Source: Flavobacterium psychrolimnae
GTDB taxonomy: Bacteria; Bacteroidota; Bacteroidia; Flavobacteriales; Flavobacteriaceae
Reading direction: 5' to 3'
NCBI RefSeq assembly: GCF_003312425.1
Contig: NZ_QNUX01000006.1
Location: 124,001 to 188,000 of the forward strand
DNA length: 64,000 nt
Part shown: in pieces, positions 63,672 through 64,000 of the stretch
How the letters are laid out: each line of letters opens with the position of its first letter
How positions within the stretch are numbered: position 1 is the first letter of the stretch
Made by a program: the position numbers and the translations under genes
The notes under the pieces: model-generated
What the model saw: the letters and a program-made list of their open reading frames with translations, nothing else
What the model was told of the DNA's origin: nothing
The model's database searches: none

Positions 63672-63699
63672 AAATTCAGATGGTTTAATTTTAAAAATA

Positions 63700-64000
63700 A
63701 TGAAAAAACTCATCTACATATTTCTGTTTTTTTCTTCATTCCTTCATGCGCATGTGATTGAAGTTGGCGCTAATAAACCTGTAAAATCAATAAAAAAAGC
63801 CATTAGTCTGGCTAAAATTGGTGACACGGTTTTAGTTCATAAAGGTGTTTATCGAGAAGGCAATATTGTTATTGATAAAAGAATTGTTTTTCTGGGTAAA
63901 GGATATCCGGTTTTAGATGGACAAAAAAAGTATGAAGTACTTTCCATTAAAGCGGATAGTGTGGTTGTGCAAGGTTTTAAAGTGATAAAATCAGGGTATG
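63700..64000 (+). CDS. nosD: NosD, copper-insertion protein (5' part)
   Basis: The first 100 codons of a gene cut by the window edge. A signal peptide (about 1-18, to HAH) is followed by parallel beta-helix sequence: IKKAISLAKIGDTVLVHKGVYREG, here seen as KKAISLAKIGDTV and KGVYREGNIVI, then FLGKGYPVLDG. This is the periplasmic NosD protein that helps assemble the copper site of NosZ. The usual nosZ-nosL-nosD order supports it. Confidence 0.93.
   Translation, partial: MKKLIYIFLFFSSFLHAHVIEVGANKPVKSIKKAISLAKIGDTVLVHKGVYREGNIVIDKRIVFLGKGYPVLDGQKKYEVLSIKADSVVVQGFKVIKSGY

Noticed and set aside
1..64000. CRISPR arrays, prophage genes, transposases, restriction or toxin-antitoxin systems
   Set aside because: I looked for regularly spaced repeats and for the typical protein motifs and found none.

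Overview
The window looks like a chromosomal segment of a Flavobacterium-type Bacteroidota. The evidence is AT-rich DNA, gliding/type IX secretion genes (gldM, gldN), a type IX-secreted protein with a C-terminal sorting domain, a SusC/SusD pair with a hybrid two-component sensor, many lipoproteins, and promoters of the Bacteroidota type (TTG, about 20 bases, TAnnTTTG). I see no prophage, transposase, CRISPR array or rRNA.

Layout. 1-1758: the end of gldM, then gldN. 1845-10933: mostly housekeeping and lipid genes. These are an FAD oxidoreductase, DUF983, an ABC-F ATPase, an App1-type phosphatidate phosphatase divergent from a diacylglycerol-kinase-like gene, an acyltransferase, pterin-4a-carbinolamine dehydratase, DUF1761, a leucine-rich-repeat protein and a small membrane protein. 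11364-26017: a complete fructan utilisation locus. A fructose-type hybrid sensor is followed by one operon holding a sugar/H+ symporter, a GH32 enzyme, SusC, SusD, a surface glycan-binding lipoprotein, a second divergent GH32 enzyme and fructokinase. 26398-26578: two identical initiator tRNA genes on the minus strand. 26696-31099: the GTPases era and der. Between them lie a broken duplicate of the start of der, two interspersed repeats, a small membrane gene and a DUF2975/XRE regulator pair. 31179-40112: an SDR, small membrane genes, a TonB-dependent receptor downstream of an Rrf2 regulator, and the row TPM-TPM-LemA-MerR-M23. 40432-53810: alaS, two tandem related lipoproteins, GSCFA, DUF4230, aromatic amino acid hydroxylase, a phytase-like esterase, truncated haemoglobin, DUF4136, urocanate hydratase, a 58-residue DUF5522 protein and a small protein with an HExxH motif. 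54285-59863: a type IX cargo protein, an ACC-deaminase-like gene, a glucosaminidase with LysM, hemL and a Spy-like protein. 60059-64000: the start of a clade II nitrous oxide reductase cluster (cytochrome c, nosZ, a fused nosL, and nosD cut by the window edge).

How the genes work together. In the fructan locus, surface GH32 and glycan-binding proteins would feed SusCD, a periplasmic or surface exo-GH32 would release fructose, the sensor would detect fructose, and the symporter plus fructokinase would bring it into glycolysis. In the nos cluster, the lipoprotein cytochrome c is the likely electron donor to NosZ, while NosL and NosD serve copper-centre assembly.

The least expected structures are: (i) a family of four intergenic repeats sharing ends and, in three copies, a GAGCGACC-AGGAAGCTCC core; (ii) a decayed copy of the promoter and first 33 codons of der, 1.4 kb upstream of the intact gene; (iii) a GH32-like enzyme lacking the usual WMNDPNG nucleophile motif; (iv) a NosL domain fused behind a four-helix membrane domain; (v) a 112-residue membrane protein with an HExxH motif. 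No wholly new system could be demonstrated from the sequence alone.
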